Source of the DNA: JBGPQJ01 sp963829485
GTDB taxonomy: Bacteria > Chloroflexota > Anaerolineae > Anaerolineales > Villigracilaceae
DNA: 64,000 bases
Direction: 5' to 3'
Assembly (NCBI GenBank): GCA_963829485.1
Contig: CAWHIK010000008.1
Span: forward strand, 124,001-188,000
The notes under the pieces were generated by a model, which saw only the letters and a program-made list of their open reading frames with translations, did no database searches and had not been told where the DNA came from. Shown one piece after another: positions 8,639 to 17,164 of this stretch. How positions within the stretch are numbered: position 1 is the stretch's first letter; each line of letters opens with the position of its first letter. A program made the translations under genes and the position numbers.

Positions 8639-10240
8639 TTATTGTTGTTGCGCTACTGCATTTAAATAAATCGTCTTTGTGTTATCGATCATATTTTTCT
8701 CCGGCGCAGCTTGTTGCTGGTAATTCACATAGAAAGTAAATTTATATATACCGGGAGAGGAAATCTGATTTCCCGGGACGGTGAAACGAACAATTCCAGG
8801 TTGGTTACTGAGTAGTTTCGCATCAGGGCTATCAGTAAACCATTGAGGTAATGTATAAGGTGGTAAATCGGCTGGGGAGGGGCTGGCGCAACCGTTCAGT
8901 CCCGTTGCTCCTTTGCAAAAGAACATGGCTGCTGCGGCAGGGTTACCAACATATTTGTATGAAGTTATCCCATTTATTACACTGGGAGACCCAAGACCTA
9001 TGGTATACACTTCAACCGGTCGTCCAGCATTAATCCATCCATTGGTTGTTACTGCACAACCTAGCACACAATTTTCGTCTTGAAGAACTACTACTTTATT
9101 TTCAAAATAAAACTGGTTGTCAGGAATTGGCGTTGCAGTAGGAAGGGCTTTTGCAATCGACGTATCGCCAGTAATCTTAAAAGAGAAGGTTATAAAATTA
9201 TTGTCATAGTTTTCCAAGAAAGCCTGCTGATTAAAGTTGACATAAGCAGTTAATAAATAATTACCTGGTCCTTTAATCCAGTTTTTCGGAATATCAAATA
9301 CATAAACTCCTGGTAAGGACTTACCATAATTCTGGAAGAAGTAATTGTTCAGACTCCAACTCCAAGATGCTTGCTCCTCTGGACTAAATCTATAACCAAG
9401 TACAGGATTGAGACAACCATCTTCTCCTGTAGATCCAAGGCATAGAGCAGGATAGAAATCTTCTTCTTTTCCTTCGATAACTTTTGGAGCTACTACGCCT
9501 TCAGGCATTATGATGACTTTAATATTGTCGTAAGGGTAGCGAGTTTCCATATTCGGACACATGGGTCCGCCCATGCAGTACTTATATTCACCATCCACAA
9601 CATTGACTTTATTGAGCCAAAGCAAATCTTTAAGAACAATTGAACTGGATTTGCCAGGAAAGAGACTGTTTACCCATTTTATGAACTGATCAATGAATCC
9701 ACCCCACGGGCTCTGCTGCGATTTCGGTGTGACCGGTTTGGGCGGCAGGATGAAAGGCGCCGGTATCTCGACGAGAGATGTAGGAGTTGTCTTTGGAAAA
9801 ATATACTGATTGGTTGCTGTCGCCATCCCAAGTGGTGTTGGCGTTGCAGTTTCCTTGGGCATAATAAAGTAAGTAGTTGGCGTAGTAGTGAAGGTCGCCG
9901 TGGGCAATGGAGTGTTAGTCGGCCGAGGTTTGGGCGTGCGAGTCGGATCCGGGTTGGATGGTGGCGGGACCGGCGTGCAGGCGTTCCCAGCCGCATCCGT
10001 GCAGCCGCTGGGCGGCGAAGTCGGAGGCGGGGGTGGTGGAGGTTCACATGGAGGTGTGCCAGGTACTCCGCAGGTGGGTCCCGGTGGAACGGGAGTGCAC
10101 GCTGCTCCGGTCGCCGGATCAATACAATCCGATTGCGCGTGCGCAACCTGTTGGGAGGAGAAAAAAGCCAATCCACCTGCCAGCATAAACACCAGCAGCA
10201 TGATCTTCCAATTCATTAGGGATTTACCAATAAGATTCAT
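8639..10240 (-). CDS. Secreted Pro-rich protein of unknown function
   Basis: A 533-residue exported protein. The start is placed at the ATG at 10240 because an AGAAAGG ribosome site and a signal peptide (MLLVFMLAGGLAFF, ending near AHA) follow it; the longer open frame upstream overlaps the previous gene. After the signal come a Cys/Pro-rich linker with a PPPPPPP run and a Thr/Pro stretch. Two related segments, one near 9190-9300 (YVNFNQQA) and one near 8660-8760 (YVNYQQQA), look like duplicated CARDB-like beta domains. It may be a cell-surface or wall-spanning protein. No catalytic motif was recognised. Confidence 0.6.
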   Translation of the reverse strand: MNLIGKSLMNWKIMLLVFMLAGGLAFFSSQQVAHAQSDCIDPATGAACTPVPPGPTCGVPGTPPCEPPPPPPPTSPPSGCTDAAGNACTPVPPPSNPDPTRTPKPRPTNTPLPTATFTTTPTTYFIMPKETATPTPLGMATATNQYIFPKTTPTSLVEIPAPFILPPKPVTPKSQQSPWGGFIDQFIKWVNSLFPGKSSSIVLKDLLWLNKVNVVDGEYKYCMGGPMCPNMETRYPYDNIKVIIMPEGVVAPKVIEGKEEDFYPALCLGSTGEDGCLNPVLGYRFSPEEQASWSWSLNNYFFQNYGKSLPGVYVFDIPKNWIKGPGNYLLTAYVNFNQQAFLENYDNNFITFSFKITGDTSIAKALPTATPIPDNQFYFENKVVVLQDENCVLGCAVTTNGWINAGRPVEVYTIGLGSPSVINGITSYKYVGNPAAAAMFFCKGATGLNGCASPSPADLPPYTLPQWFTDSPDAKLLSNQPGIVRFTVPGNQISSPGIYKFTFYVNYQQQAAPEKNMIDNTKTIYLNAVAQQQ

Positions 10241-10290
10241 TTCAGCAACCTTTCTCAAGTTATTCATAAGAAAAGAAACGACTTCGGAAA

Positions 10291-11031
10291 TCAAGGGATG
10301 TTGTACGAAACCAGCTCCTGCACAACGAGTTCCCCAATATCGATCTCGGATTTGACCATGCCCACCTCCTGGACGTACCACAGGGTTTGAATCATGGGCT
10401 CCGGACCACCCATGCTGGTACTTTGCTCGATCTTGAGGGCATTAAACGTGCCAGCCGGCACGGAGACATTCTCATACCCAACAGCGGTGTAGGTGGAATC
10501 AAGCGTGAAATCCATTCTTTGGTCTCCCGCGGACACTTCCACGCCAAGAGTCTGCGACCAGTCATCACCCACCTGGATATCTCCCGGCAGAGTCACGCCT
10601 TCATTGCTTGTGGTGGTCATGGTGGAGCTGCCGGCTTCACCCGAGTAGCTGAGTGAGTTTCCCGGGACTTGAAGCAGGTTGATATCCCCCCCTTCCATGC
10701 ATAATGCCTGGATGTTGAAGGTATTCGCCCCTGACTCGACAAGGATGGTGAATATGCCGCCGCCGCTGCTGGAGATGGTATGGGTAAATGCACCTTCCGG
10801 CCCTGTGTACGTCCACTGCGCGCCGCTCTTCAGAGGATAATAAGGATTACCGCACTCGTCGCCTGAAACGGGCGCCTGTTGGGGAGGCACTTCGGTGGCA
10901 GGATTTTCAGTAACGGTGACCCCCCAACCGCCAGAAGGTGTTGGGGATGAATTAGCCGGAATCGAGGTCTGCGGACTGCAACCGATAATGAGAAATGCAG
11001 CAATTACGAAAAACACTAAACGCTTGATCAT
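10291..11031 (-). CDS. Lipoprotein of unknown function
   Basis: A 246-residue lipoprotein. The start at 11031 is chosen because AAGGAG lies 6 bases upstream and a short signal peptide with lipobox LIIGC (Cys18) follows at once. A Ser/Pro linker leads to an all-beta domain rich in Gly, Ser and Thr (YPLKSGAQWTYTGPEG, then VGYENVSVPAGTFNALKIE), a pattern seen in outer-surface beta-sandwich proteins that begin 'PLKxGxxWxY'. The function is unknown. It lies 13 bases after the P460-like gene, within the same row of exported proteins. Confidence 0.65.
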   Translation of the reverse strand: MIKRLVFFVIAAFLIIGCSPQTSIPANSSPTPSGGWGVTVTENPATEVPPQQAPVSGDECGNPYYPLKSGAQWTYTGPEGAFTHTISSSGGGIFTILVESGANTFNIQALCMEGGDINLLQVPGNSLSYSGEAGSSTMTTTSNEGVTLPGDIQVGDDWSQTLGVEVSAGDQRMDFTLDSTYTAVGYENVSVPAGTFNALKIEQSTSMGGPEPMIQTLWYVQEVGMVKSEIDIGELVVQELVSYNIP

Positions 11032-11044
11032 GGTTTGCTCCTTT

Positions 11045-11602
11045 TTACTTTTGAGATTCTTCAATAACTTTTCGCGAAAAGACATAATCTGCTGAGGCAG
11101 CCGGGAGATGACAGGCGATGCATACCGGGACTTTTCCGCTCATCTCGGCAGTCTTACCTTCCTTGTCATACATCCCCCACCACCAGTCATTGTGGTCCGG
11201 GTCATAACCCTCAGGCATCTTGACCATAATCGTGATTGCAGTGACGATGTCGCTGTCACCGGCCAGATGTGTCTTGACGATTTTCGCGCAGACCGGGAAG
11301 GCTTCACCCGAGGCTGAGAGATAAATATCTTTTGCCAATTCGTCCACGTAGATATTTGTCAGTGTTTCGTGACCTTTGATTGGCTTCGGATTTACCTTGG
11401 TCCAGGATTCAAATCCGCTGAAATCAGGGGCATCCCCAATCTCGCATTCGGGTACTGGGATGGCAGTGGGTGTGGGAGGCAGCGGTGTTGAGGTGGGTGT
11501 GGCTGTCGCTGTGGGGGTCGGCGCGACGAAAGGATTTACAGCGCACCCACTCGCGATCGCTGAAAGTAAAAGCATCATGGGTAAAAGGATTCGGAATTTC
11601 AT
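11045..11602 (-). CDS. Cytochrome P460-like haem lipoprotein
   Basis: A 185-residue lipoprotein with lipobox AIASGC (Cys20), a TPTPTATATPTSTPLPP linker, then a domain like cytochrome P460: KGHETLTNIYV, GYDPDHNDWWWGMYD, and a single c-type haem motif CIACH at residues 161-165 followed by ADYVF. P460 proteins oxidise hydroxylamine or bind NO in some bacteria; many homologues are uncharacterised. Attachment of haem outside the membrane needs a cytochrome c maturation system not seen here. The gene sits in a row of exported proteins. Confidence 0.75.
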   Translation of the reverse strand: MKFRILLPMMLLLSAIASGCAVNPFVAPTPTATATPTSTPLPPTPTAIPVPECEIGDAPDFSGFESWTKVNPKPIKGHETLTNIYVDELAKDIYLSASGEAFPVCAKIVKTHLAGDSDIVTAITIMVKMPEGYDPDHNDWWWGMYDKEGKTAEMSGKVPVCIACHLPAASADYVFSRKVIEESQK

Positions 11603-11615
11603 CGGAGCTCATTCT

Positions 11616-12248
11616 CTAAGGCAATGCCAGCAGCAGAAACGGCGCTGCCACCATCATGCCTTCAACATTTTCCTGGTCGCCAATGGCAACCATCACCGCC
11701 TTGTCGCCTGCGCGAACCCACAACTGACGGGCATCCGGTCCATAGTTTAGGAAGGCGGAGTCTCCCACCGTGGTCACCGGTTCAGCGTTTACAGCGGATG
11801 TAAGGGCATCATTGAACTGGTCTTCGCTGGCAAAGGTCACGTAAGAGAAGTAAGCTGCGCTGCTGTCACTGCCGAAATCAAATGCGCACCCGTCTCCCAA
11901 GGAGGGATCCTGAAATGGAGTCGGCTCACCCGCCTGCGGCCGCGCCATGACCATCTCCCACACTTCAGACGGAACCGCTTCGCAAATGTCAATCGTCCCA
12001 TTTCCGTTTATATCGACTGCAGGCATCATGCCGGTCAGGTCGGGGAGAAGGGAAGATGGCTGTTCAGGTTGGGATGCGTCCGCAGGGGTCTCTTCCACAA
12101 TAGGTTGAGGTACCCGGGTTGGCTCATCAAACGGGATTTCAACTTCTTCAGTTGGGTTGGTTCCTGGTGCAGAGAATAGTCCGCAAGCCAAAGAGCTCAG
12201 CATGAGGGAGAGGACAACAAGAAGTAAGGGTAATTGTCTGGTTTTCAT
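11616..12248 (-). CDS. Lipoprotein with an EF-hand-like loop
   Basis: A 210-residue lipoprotein. The ATG at 12248 is preferred over a TTG at 12260 because GGAG lies about 7 bases before it. The signal peptide ends at lipobox SLAC (Cys22), and a Glu/Pro/Thr linker follows. A segment DINGNGTIDICE fits a calcium-binding EF-hand or dockerin-like loop (D1, N3, N5, D9, E12). The C-terminal half is a compact alpha/beta domain without recognised motifs. The function is unknown. Confidence 0.6.
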   Translation of the reverse strand: MKTRQLPLLLVVLSLMLSSLACGLFSAPGTNPTEEVEIPFDEPTRVPQPIVEETPADASQPEQPSSLLPDLTGMMPAVDINGNGTIDICEAVPSEVWEMVMARPQAGEPTPFQDPSLGDGCAFDFGSDSSAAYFSYVTFASEDQFNDALTSAVNAEPVTTVGDSAFLNYGPDARQLWVRAGDKAVMVAIGDQENVEGMMVAAPFLLLALP

Positions 12249-12263
12249 TTTTTTCTCCAATCG

Positions 12264-12677
12264 TTAATTTTTTATATCGACATTGTGATAGGCCACCATG
12301 CGCCAGCCTGATTCGGTGCGGATAAAAACCTGCATCAGGGATGTGAGCAGCACGCCGTCTTCCGGAACCTTGATCCCGGGAGGAAGGGCCCGGTAATTGG
12401 TGACCGCAGCACAGAGATCGACGATGGCCACATCAGGATTTGGAAAATGGATCCGCTGGATGGACAGGTTCAAAGCGCTCCCATTGAAAATACTGGAGAA
12501 GATGTCTGCATGCCGTTCATCGAAAAGATTCCTCCCGAAATACACCTTGCCTAGGATGTTGGTGAACGAAACGCTCGCATCGCAGTACTGGGAAAAGCCG
12601 GCCGCATCCGCGCGATTCCATGCCTCCTGTTGCCGAGATATGATCTGTTTGATTTCTTCTACAAATAATGCATTCAT
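12264..12677 (-). CDS. NTF2-like/SnoaL-type protein (DUF4440-like)
   Basis: A 137-residue cytoplasmic protein of the nuclear-transport-factor-2-like fold: QEAWNRADAAGFSQYCDASVSF at the start and TESGWRMVAYHNVDI at the end, both typical of the SgcJ/DUF4440 group. These proteins are isomerases, cyclases or ligand-binding proteins; no specific catalytic pair can be named. A GAGGAG ribosome site precedes the ATG. It is the first gene of the minus-strand row and is divergent from the XRE/NB-ARC regulator at 12799, which may control it. Confidence 0.7.
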   Translation of the reverse strand: MNALFVEEIKQIISRQQEAWNRADAAGFSQYCDASVSFTNILGKVYFGRNLFDERHADIFSSIFNGSALNLSIQRIHFPNPDVAIVDLCAAVTNYRALPPGIKVPEDGVLLTSLMQVFIRTESGWRMVAYHNVDIKN

Positions 12678-12766
12678 TTGATATTCTCCTCGTACAAGAA
12701 AAAATCGGATTTATAATTCTCCAAATCAATTTCCTCCATAGGATAATTCCTCTGATGAATCGATTG

Positions 12767-12795
12767 GTCACGCAGGGCGTGACAAAAAGCGTTAC
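12767..12795. promoter_or_regulatory. Putative operator with three related half-sites
   Basis: GTCACGC (12767-12773) and GCGTGAC (12777-12783) form a perfect inverted repeat with a 3-base spacer, and GCGTTAC at 12789-12795 repeats the second half 12 bases on. The cluster ends 3 bases before the ATG of the regulator at 12799 and lies in the divergent gap. Binding by that XRE protein to control itself and the minus-strand genes is an inference. Confidence 0.5.
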
Positions 12796-12798
12796 AAA

Positions 12799-15198
12799 AT
12801 GAGCGCTGCGCAAATCCCTGAATCCTTTGGCGAGTGGGTAAAATCCCGCCGCAGGAAGCTCGACCTGACCCAGGTCGAGCTGGGAAAACGCGCCGGGTGC
12901 TCGGCCGCGGCCATCCGTAAAGTCGAAGCGGATGAGCGAAAGCCCTCCCGTGACTTGGCCTTGTCGTTGTCTCGCGCGCTTGAGATTCCCGACGTGGACA
13001 GGGAGACTTTCCTCCTGATGGCACGCGGGGTATTCACCGACAAGCGACCTGGCGCGGTCGTTGAGACTAGACTCTCGGTTCCGAATAATCTTCCCGCCCT
13101 GCTCACATCCACCATCGACCGATCCAACGACCTGACAGCCGTCTCATCGCTGATAAGGGACAAGACCATTCACCTGGTCACGCTCATCGGACCCCCCGGA
13201 ATCGGCAAGACCCGTCTCAGCATCCAAAGCGGCACGGACCTGCTGCCGGATTTTCCCGACGGGGTGTGGTTCGTCGACCTGGCAGAGATGGAAAACGCTG
13301 AGTTCTTCGCTGCTACCGTCTCCCGTTCCCTGGAATTCCTCAAGCAGCTTCCCTCGCCCGGGTTGTCCCAACTCATCGCCGGAATCAAGGATCGAAAGCT
13401 CCTGCTCATCCTTGATAACTTCGAGCACATCGTCGACCAGGCGGCTGTGGACGTAGCACAGATCCTCAAAAATTGCCATGACCTGAAGATCCTCGTCACC
13501 AGCCGTGTTCCACTGCACATTACGGGCGAACATGAGTACCCCCTGCCGCCATTGACCATTCCCTCCCGTGGAGAGGATAAGGACCCGGGTACCCTGATGG
13601 GCTTCGAGGCGGTCCAGCTGCTTGCGGCACGCATCCGTCAGCATCAGCCCAAATTCAGCATTACCCCCGACAATGCGATAGCTGTCATTGAAATTTGCAC
13701 TATTCTGGATGGGATCCCGCTCGCGCTGGAACTTGCCGCCGCCTCGCTGCGACGGATGACCCTCGATGAGATGGTCTCGCTTATGAAGGGATTTCACGGC
13801 GTGAACTGGGTCCGGCAAATTGGATCGCCCACACGCGATCTGCCGCAGCGGCAGCGCACCCTCGAAACAGTCGTCGCCTGGAGTTACACGCTTCTGACCG
13901 ATTCGCAGCAGGAGTTGTTCTGCAAATTAGGTCTTTTCTCAGGCTGGTTCGATAACGAAGCGGTTGCTTCTATCTGTTTCGACAACCCCAAACCCTCCCT
14001 TGCTGAAACCAACGACATGCTTGGGAATTTGAGCGACCGGTCCCTGTTGGTACGGGATTTCGTCGACGGCATTCCCTGCTGGCGGATGCTCGAGATCATC
14101 CACGAATATGCCAATCTGAAGCTTGATGTGGAATTACGCGACAGCCTTCGGCTCCGCTTCACTCAAAATTTTCTTGGAAAATTGAAAGCCGTAAATCAGA
14201 TTGCTGATCATAACCAACAGGACTCCTTCTACCATTTCAATGTCAGCAACCTGCACAGTGCCCTGAAGTGGGCAATTGCTGAAAAAGACACGGAGTTAGG
14301 TTTTGAACTAGCCGAGAATTTGGATGATCTTTGGATGTCGCACGGGTATTCCAAGGAGGGATTGGAACTGCTTGAGCAGCTCTTTGCGCTGCCCGATCCA
14401 TCTCCTCCTGTAGTACGAATCTCTCGACTGACGGCTGCGGCTGATCTCGCCTGGCAAAAATATGATTTCGAAACCAGCCTCGCATTTTCAAAAGAATCCG
14501 GGGAGCTGGCCATAGCCAATGGATTGTTAGGCCCACAAATCTGGTTCTTAAATCGCCAAGGGCGGATCTTTATTGAGCAGGGCAATTTTGAGGATGCCCG
14601 GCAGGTGTTGGAGGAGTGCTATAAACTCGCGCTTGACCACCCCGGGGAAATCAATCCAGGTTCTCCCCTGGTTCAATTAGGCGAGTTGGCGTTATTTGAG
14701 GGAAAAATAGCGGAAGCCAAATTTCAACTTGAAAATGCCATCCATCATCTGACAGAAATCCAAAACGAATCCCCGATTTTTATCGCAATCGCTTACGTCG
14801 ATATGGCCGAAGTGGCACTTTTTGAGGAGGACTTCGAACAGACCAGGCACTGGTTAACCTTGTCTTCGGAATTTATTTTGTCCAACAACCGGCGCTTGAT
14901 GGCTTATTTATGCGCGATGGCTGGATTTATCATCCTTTCACCCGACAGGCAAAAAAAGGATCTGGTCAAAGCAGCACATATCTACGGCGCCATTGAATCA
15001 ATTTCGGAAAAGTCCGGGATTATTCTGGGAACTTTTTATCAAGAGAAAAAATCGGAACGCATTGCCCAGGCTCGAAAGCGCTTGACGGCTCGTGAGTGGG
15101 AAGAGGCTTTCCAGGCTGGTCAGCACCTGAGCAGGGATGAAGTGATCGACCTGTCGAAACGGGAACTTGAAAAATCCCAATCTTCAATCAATGATTAG
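12799..15198 (+). CDS. XRE-type regulator with NB-ARC ATPase and TPR-like region
   Basis: A 799-residue signal-transducing regulator. Residues 8-65 form a Cro/CI-type helix-turn-helix (RRRKLDLTQVELGKRAGCS). An NB-ARC/STAND ATPase follows, with Walker A GPPGIGKT at 131-138, Walker B LLLILDNFEH with D206, and a GLPL-like motif GIPLALELAA near residue 310. The rest is helical and TPR-like. In such proteins the repeats sense a ligand, ATP hydrolysis resets the switch, and the HTH binds DNA. No ribosome site precedes the ATG; GCGTTAC occupies the spot. It is divergent from the exported-protein row. Confidence 0.85.
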   Translation: MSAAQIPESFGEWVKSRRRKLDLTQVELGKRAGCSAAAIRKVEADERKPSRDLALSLSRALEIPDVDRETFLLMARGVFTDKRPGAVVETRLSVPNNLPALLTSTIDRSNDLTAVSSLIRDKTIHLVTLIGPPGIGKTRLSIQSGTDLLPDFPDGVWFVDLAEMENAEFFAATVSRSLEFLKQLPSPGLSQLIAGIKDRKLLLILDNFEHIVDQAAVDVAQILKNCHDLKILVTSRVPLHITGEHEYPLPPLTIPSRGEDKDPGTLMGFEAVQLLAARIRQHQPKFSITPDNAIAVIEICTILDGIPLALELAAASLRRMTLDEMVSLMKGFHGVNWVRQIGSPTRDLPQRQRTLETVVAWSYTLLTDSQQELFCKLGLFSGWFDNEAVASICFDNPKPSLAETNDMLGNLSDRSLLVRDFVDGIPCWRMLEIIHEYANLKLDVELRDSLRLRFTQNFLGKLKAVNQIADHNQQDSFYHFNVSNLHSALKWAIAEKDTELGFELAENLDDLWMSHGYSKEGLELLEQLFALPDPSPPVVRISRLTAAADLAWQKYDFETSLAFSKESGELAIANGLLGPQIWFLNRQGRIFIEQGNFEDARQVLEECYKLALDHPGEINPGSPLVQLGELALFEGKIAEAKFQLENAIHHLTEIQNESPIFIAIAYVDMAEVALFEEDFEQTRHWLTLSSEFILSNNRRLMAYLCAMAGFIILSPDRQKKDLVKAAHIYGAIESISEKSGIILGTFYQEKKSERIAQARKRLTAREWEEAFQAGQHLSRDEVIDLSKRELEKSQSSIND

Positions 15199-15235
15199 TG
15201 GGTGTCCGCCGCAGTAACCGGCGGGCATCTTGCTT

Positions 15236-15241
15236 TATAAT
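15236..15241 (+). promoter_or_regulatory. -10 box (TATAAT) close to the start codon
   Basis: A perfect TATAAT ends 7 bases before the ATG at 15249. Transcription would begin at or next to the start codon, so the mRNA would be leaderless. No good -35 is visible. A small GC-rich hairpin (CCGCCG/CGGCGG) lies just upstream, after the previous stop. Confidence 0.45.
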
Positions 15242-15248
15242 CGACCCG

Positions 15249-17144
15249 ATGGTCCTTATTCTCCCCCTTGCCTACATCAGCATTCTTTTAGCCGTCGGAA
15301 ATTCCCGATACGGAGCCGATTGGCGGCAGGCTGCCCTGCGAGCGGCTTTGGTATGGATAGCTTATCTCGTTTTTCTCACAGAAATCCTCAGCCTGTTCAG
15401 CGCCATTACACCCACTTCGTTATTCATCGGGTGGCTGATTCCCGTCATTGCGGCAGGGATTTTTCTTTGGCAGTGTCAAAAAAACGGGAGCCAAATTCAT
15501 TTTCCACGAATTTCTAGACCGGAAGGCTGGTTGGATTGGGTCTTGCTGGGTGGAATCGTTTTCTACCTTGCAATGACTGCTTTGGTCGCAAACCTCGCTC
15601 CACCCAACACCTTCGACTCGCTCAACTACCACATGGCACGCGTCGCTCACTGGGCGCAGAATCAGTCACTTCGGCATTTCATCACCGGCCTGGATATCCA
15701 GAACAGCAACACGCCCGGAGCCGAGGCAGCCATTCTCAATGTATTCGTTTTAGCCGGTGGGGATCTTTGGGTCAACTTCATCGCGTGGGCTGCCTATACG
15801 GGAAGCGCGATCGTCGCAGCCTGGGTCGCAAGCCAATTCGGCGCACAAAAAACAGGGCAGCGACTGGCCGCGATCTTTGCGGTTACGCTTCCGATGGGCA
15901 TTACTCAGGCGACCGGCACTATGAACGACGGTGTGGCGGCTTTCTGGCTGCTATGCGCTGTGGCAGAGATCGTTTTTTTCGGGAAGTCCGGCGACCCAAT
16001 TGGCGTGCTGTTTATCGGGCTGGCAGCAGGAGAAGCCTATCTGACTAAAGCGACTTCTGCAGCGTATCTCCTGCCGATGGGAATCTGGACAGCCGTTCTC
16101 GCTTTTCGCCGCATGAAGGTCGGGCAGGTTTTCCTGTACGGTACCCTATCCCTCGGTTTGGCTCTCGCATTGAATGCAGGATTCATTAATCGCAACCTGC
16201 GCACCTATGAAACACTGGTCGACCCTGCCATGACCGAGCTGCACAGCAGCCAGCTGCGCAACTGGCAGGGAGTGACCTCGAACTTTACCCGCACCATCGG
16301 GCAACAAATGGGCACGCCGTTCCCAAAATTCAATGCCGCAGAATATCTGGTTATCAATGGGCTTCATCAGGTTATGGGAATTGACATCAACGACCCGCGG
16401 ACCACGAGCATTGGCAAATTCCGCATCTCCAAGCCAAGCTTCAACGAGATCAGAGTGACCAATCCATTGCACATGTTCCTGGCATTATTTGCCTTTCTGG
16501 CAATGCTCATCAAGTCTCGCAAAATCGAGAAGATGGTTTGGATTTATTCATGGGTCATTCTTTCAGGCTTATTGATTTACTCGTATCTCTTTAGATGGCA
16601 GATTTTTGGCAGCCGATTACACCTTTCACTATTTATCCTTTTAGCCCCACTGGTTGGATATGTCCTGTCCGTTGCTTTCCGCCGTTCCATCGCTCTGCAA
16701 ACAGCCAGCTTGATTTTATTGATACTCTCCCTGCCATGGCTTTTCCGCATCGAGCAGAGACCTATATTGGATAACCGCGAGGGCATTCCTTTTGCCGGGA
16801 AAAACCTGCTCGACACGCCGCGCGGAGACTGGTATTACGTCACCGCTGGAGATCAGTCTGCATTAAAAGAAATCGCCGCATCCATCGCGCAGGAAGCATG
16901 TGACCAGGTGGGCATTGTCATCTCCGGCAGTTCGCCTGAATATCTCTACTGGATCGCACTCGACGCCCCCCGCCCTGACATGCGCATCGAATGGATCACA
17001 TCAAACTCAGCGACACTGGAGCTGCAAGATCCCTCCTTCGTTCCCTGCGCGGTCATCTGTGAAAGCTGCAGCGGTGATGACCGTTTCAATAATCTGATCA
17101 AGGTGCTGGATAACGGTTCCCAGCAACTCTTCCTTGAACCATAA
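15249..17144 (+). CDS. GT-C-fold membrane glycosyltransferase-like protein
   Basis: A 631-residue integral membrane protein with about 11-13 hydrophobic segments. The start at 15249 is preferred because the first transmembrane helix begins there and a TATAAT box sits just upstream; the longer open frame to 15198 begins with a charged unlikely leader. The first long loop has NTFDSLNYHMARVAHW, like the acidic catalytic loop of GT-C/PMT/ArnT-type enzymes that use polyprenyl-phosphate sugars. The C-terminal 130 residues form a soluble external domain. The donor and acceptor are unknown. Confidence 0.6.
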   Translation: MVLILPLAYISILLAVGNSRYGADWRQAALRAALVWIAYLVFLTEILSLFSAITPTSLFIGWLIPVIAAGIFLWQCQKNGSQIHFPRISRPEGWLDWVLLGGIVFYLAMTALVANLAPPNTFDSLNYHMARVAHWAQNQSLRHFITGLDIQNSNTPGAEAAILNVFVLAGGDLWVNFIAWAAYTGSAIVAAWVASQFGAQKTGQRLAAIFAVTLPMGITQATGTMNDGVAAFWLLCAVAEIVFFGKSGDPIGVLFIGLAAGEAYLTKATSAAYLLPMGIWTAVLAFRRMKVGQVFLYGTLSLGLALALNAGFINRNLRTYETLVDPAMTELHSSQLRNWQGVTSNFTRTIGQQMGTPFPKFNAAEYLVINGLHQVMGIDINDPRTTSIGKFRISKPSFNEIRVTNPLHMFLALFAFLAMLIKSRKIEKMVWIYSWVILSGLLIYSYLFRWQIFGSRLHLSLFILLAPLVGYVLSVAFRRSIALQTASLILLILSLPWLFRIEQRPILDNREGIPFAGKNLLDTPRGDWYYVTAGDQSALKEIAASIAQEACDQVGIVISGSSPEYLYWIALDAPRPDMRIEWITSNSATLELQDPSFVPCAVICESCSGDDRFNNLIKVLDNGSQQLFLEP

Positions 17145-17149
17145 ACCTG

Positions 17150-17155
17150 TATAAT
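17150..17155 (+). promoter_or_regulatory. -10 box (TATAAT) close to the start codon
   Basis: A second perfect TATAAT ends 9 bases before the ATG at 17165. Transcription would start 2-3 bases before the ATG, giving a leaderless or nearly leaderless mRNA for the corrinoid reactivation gene. There is no ribosome site in the gap and no clear -35. Confidence 0.4.
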
Positions 17156-17164
17156 TCATCAATC

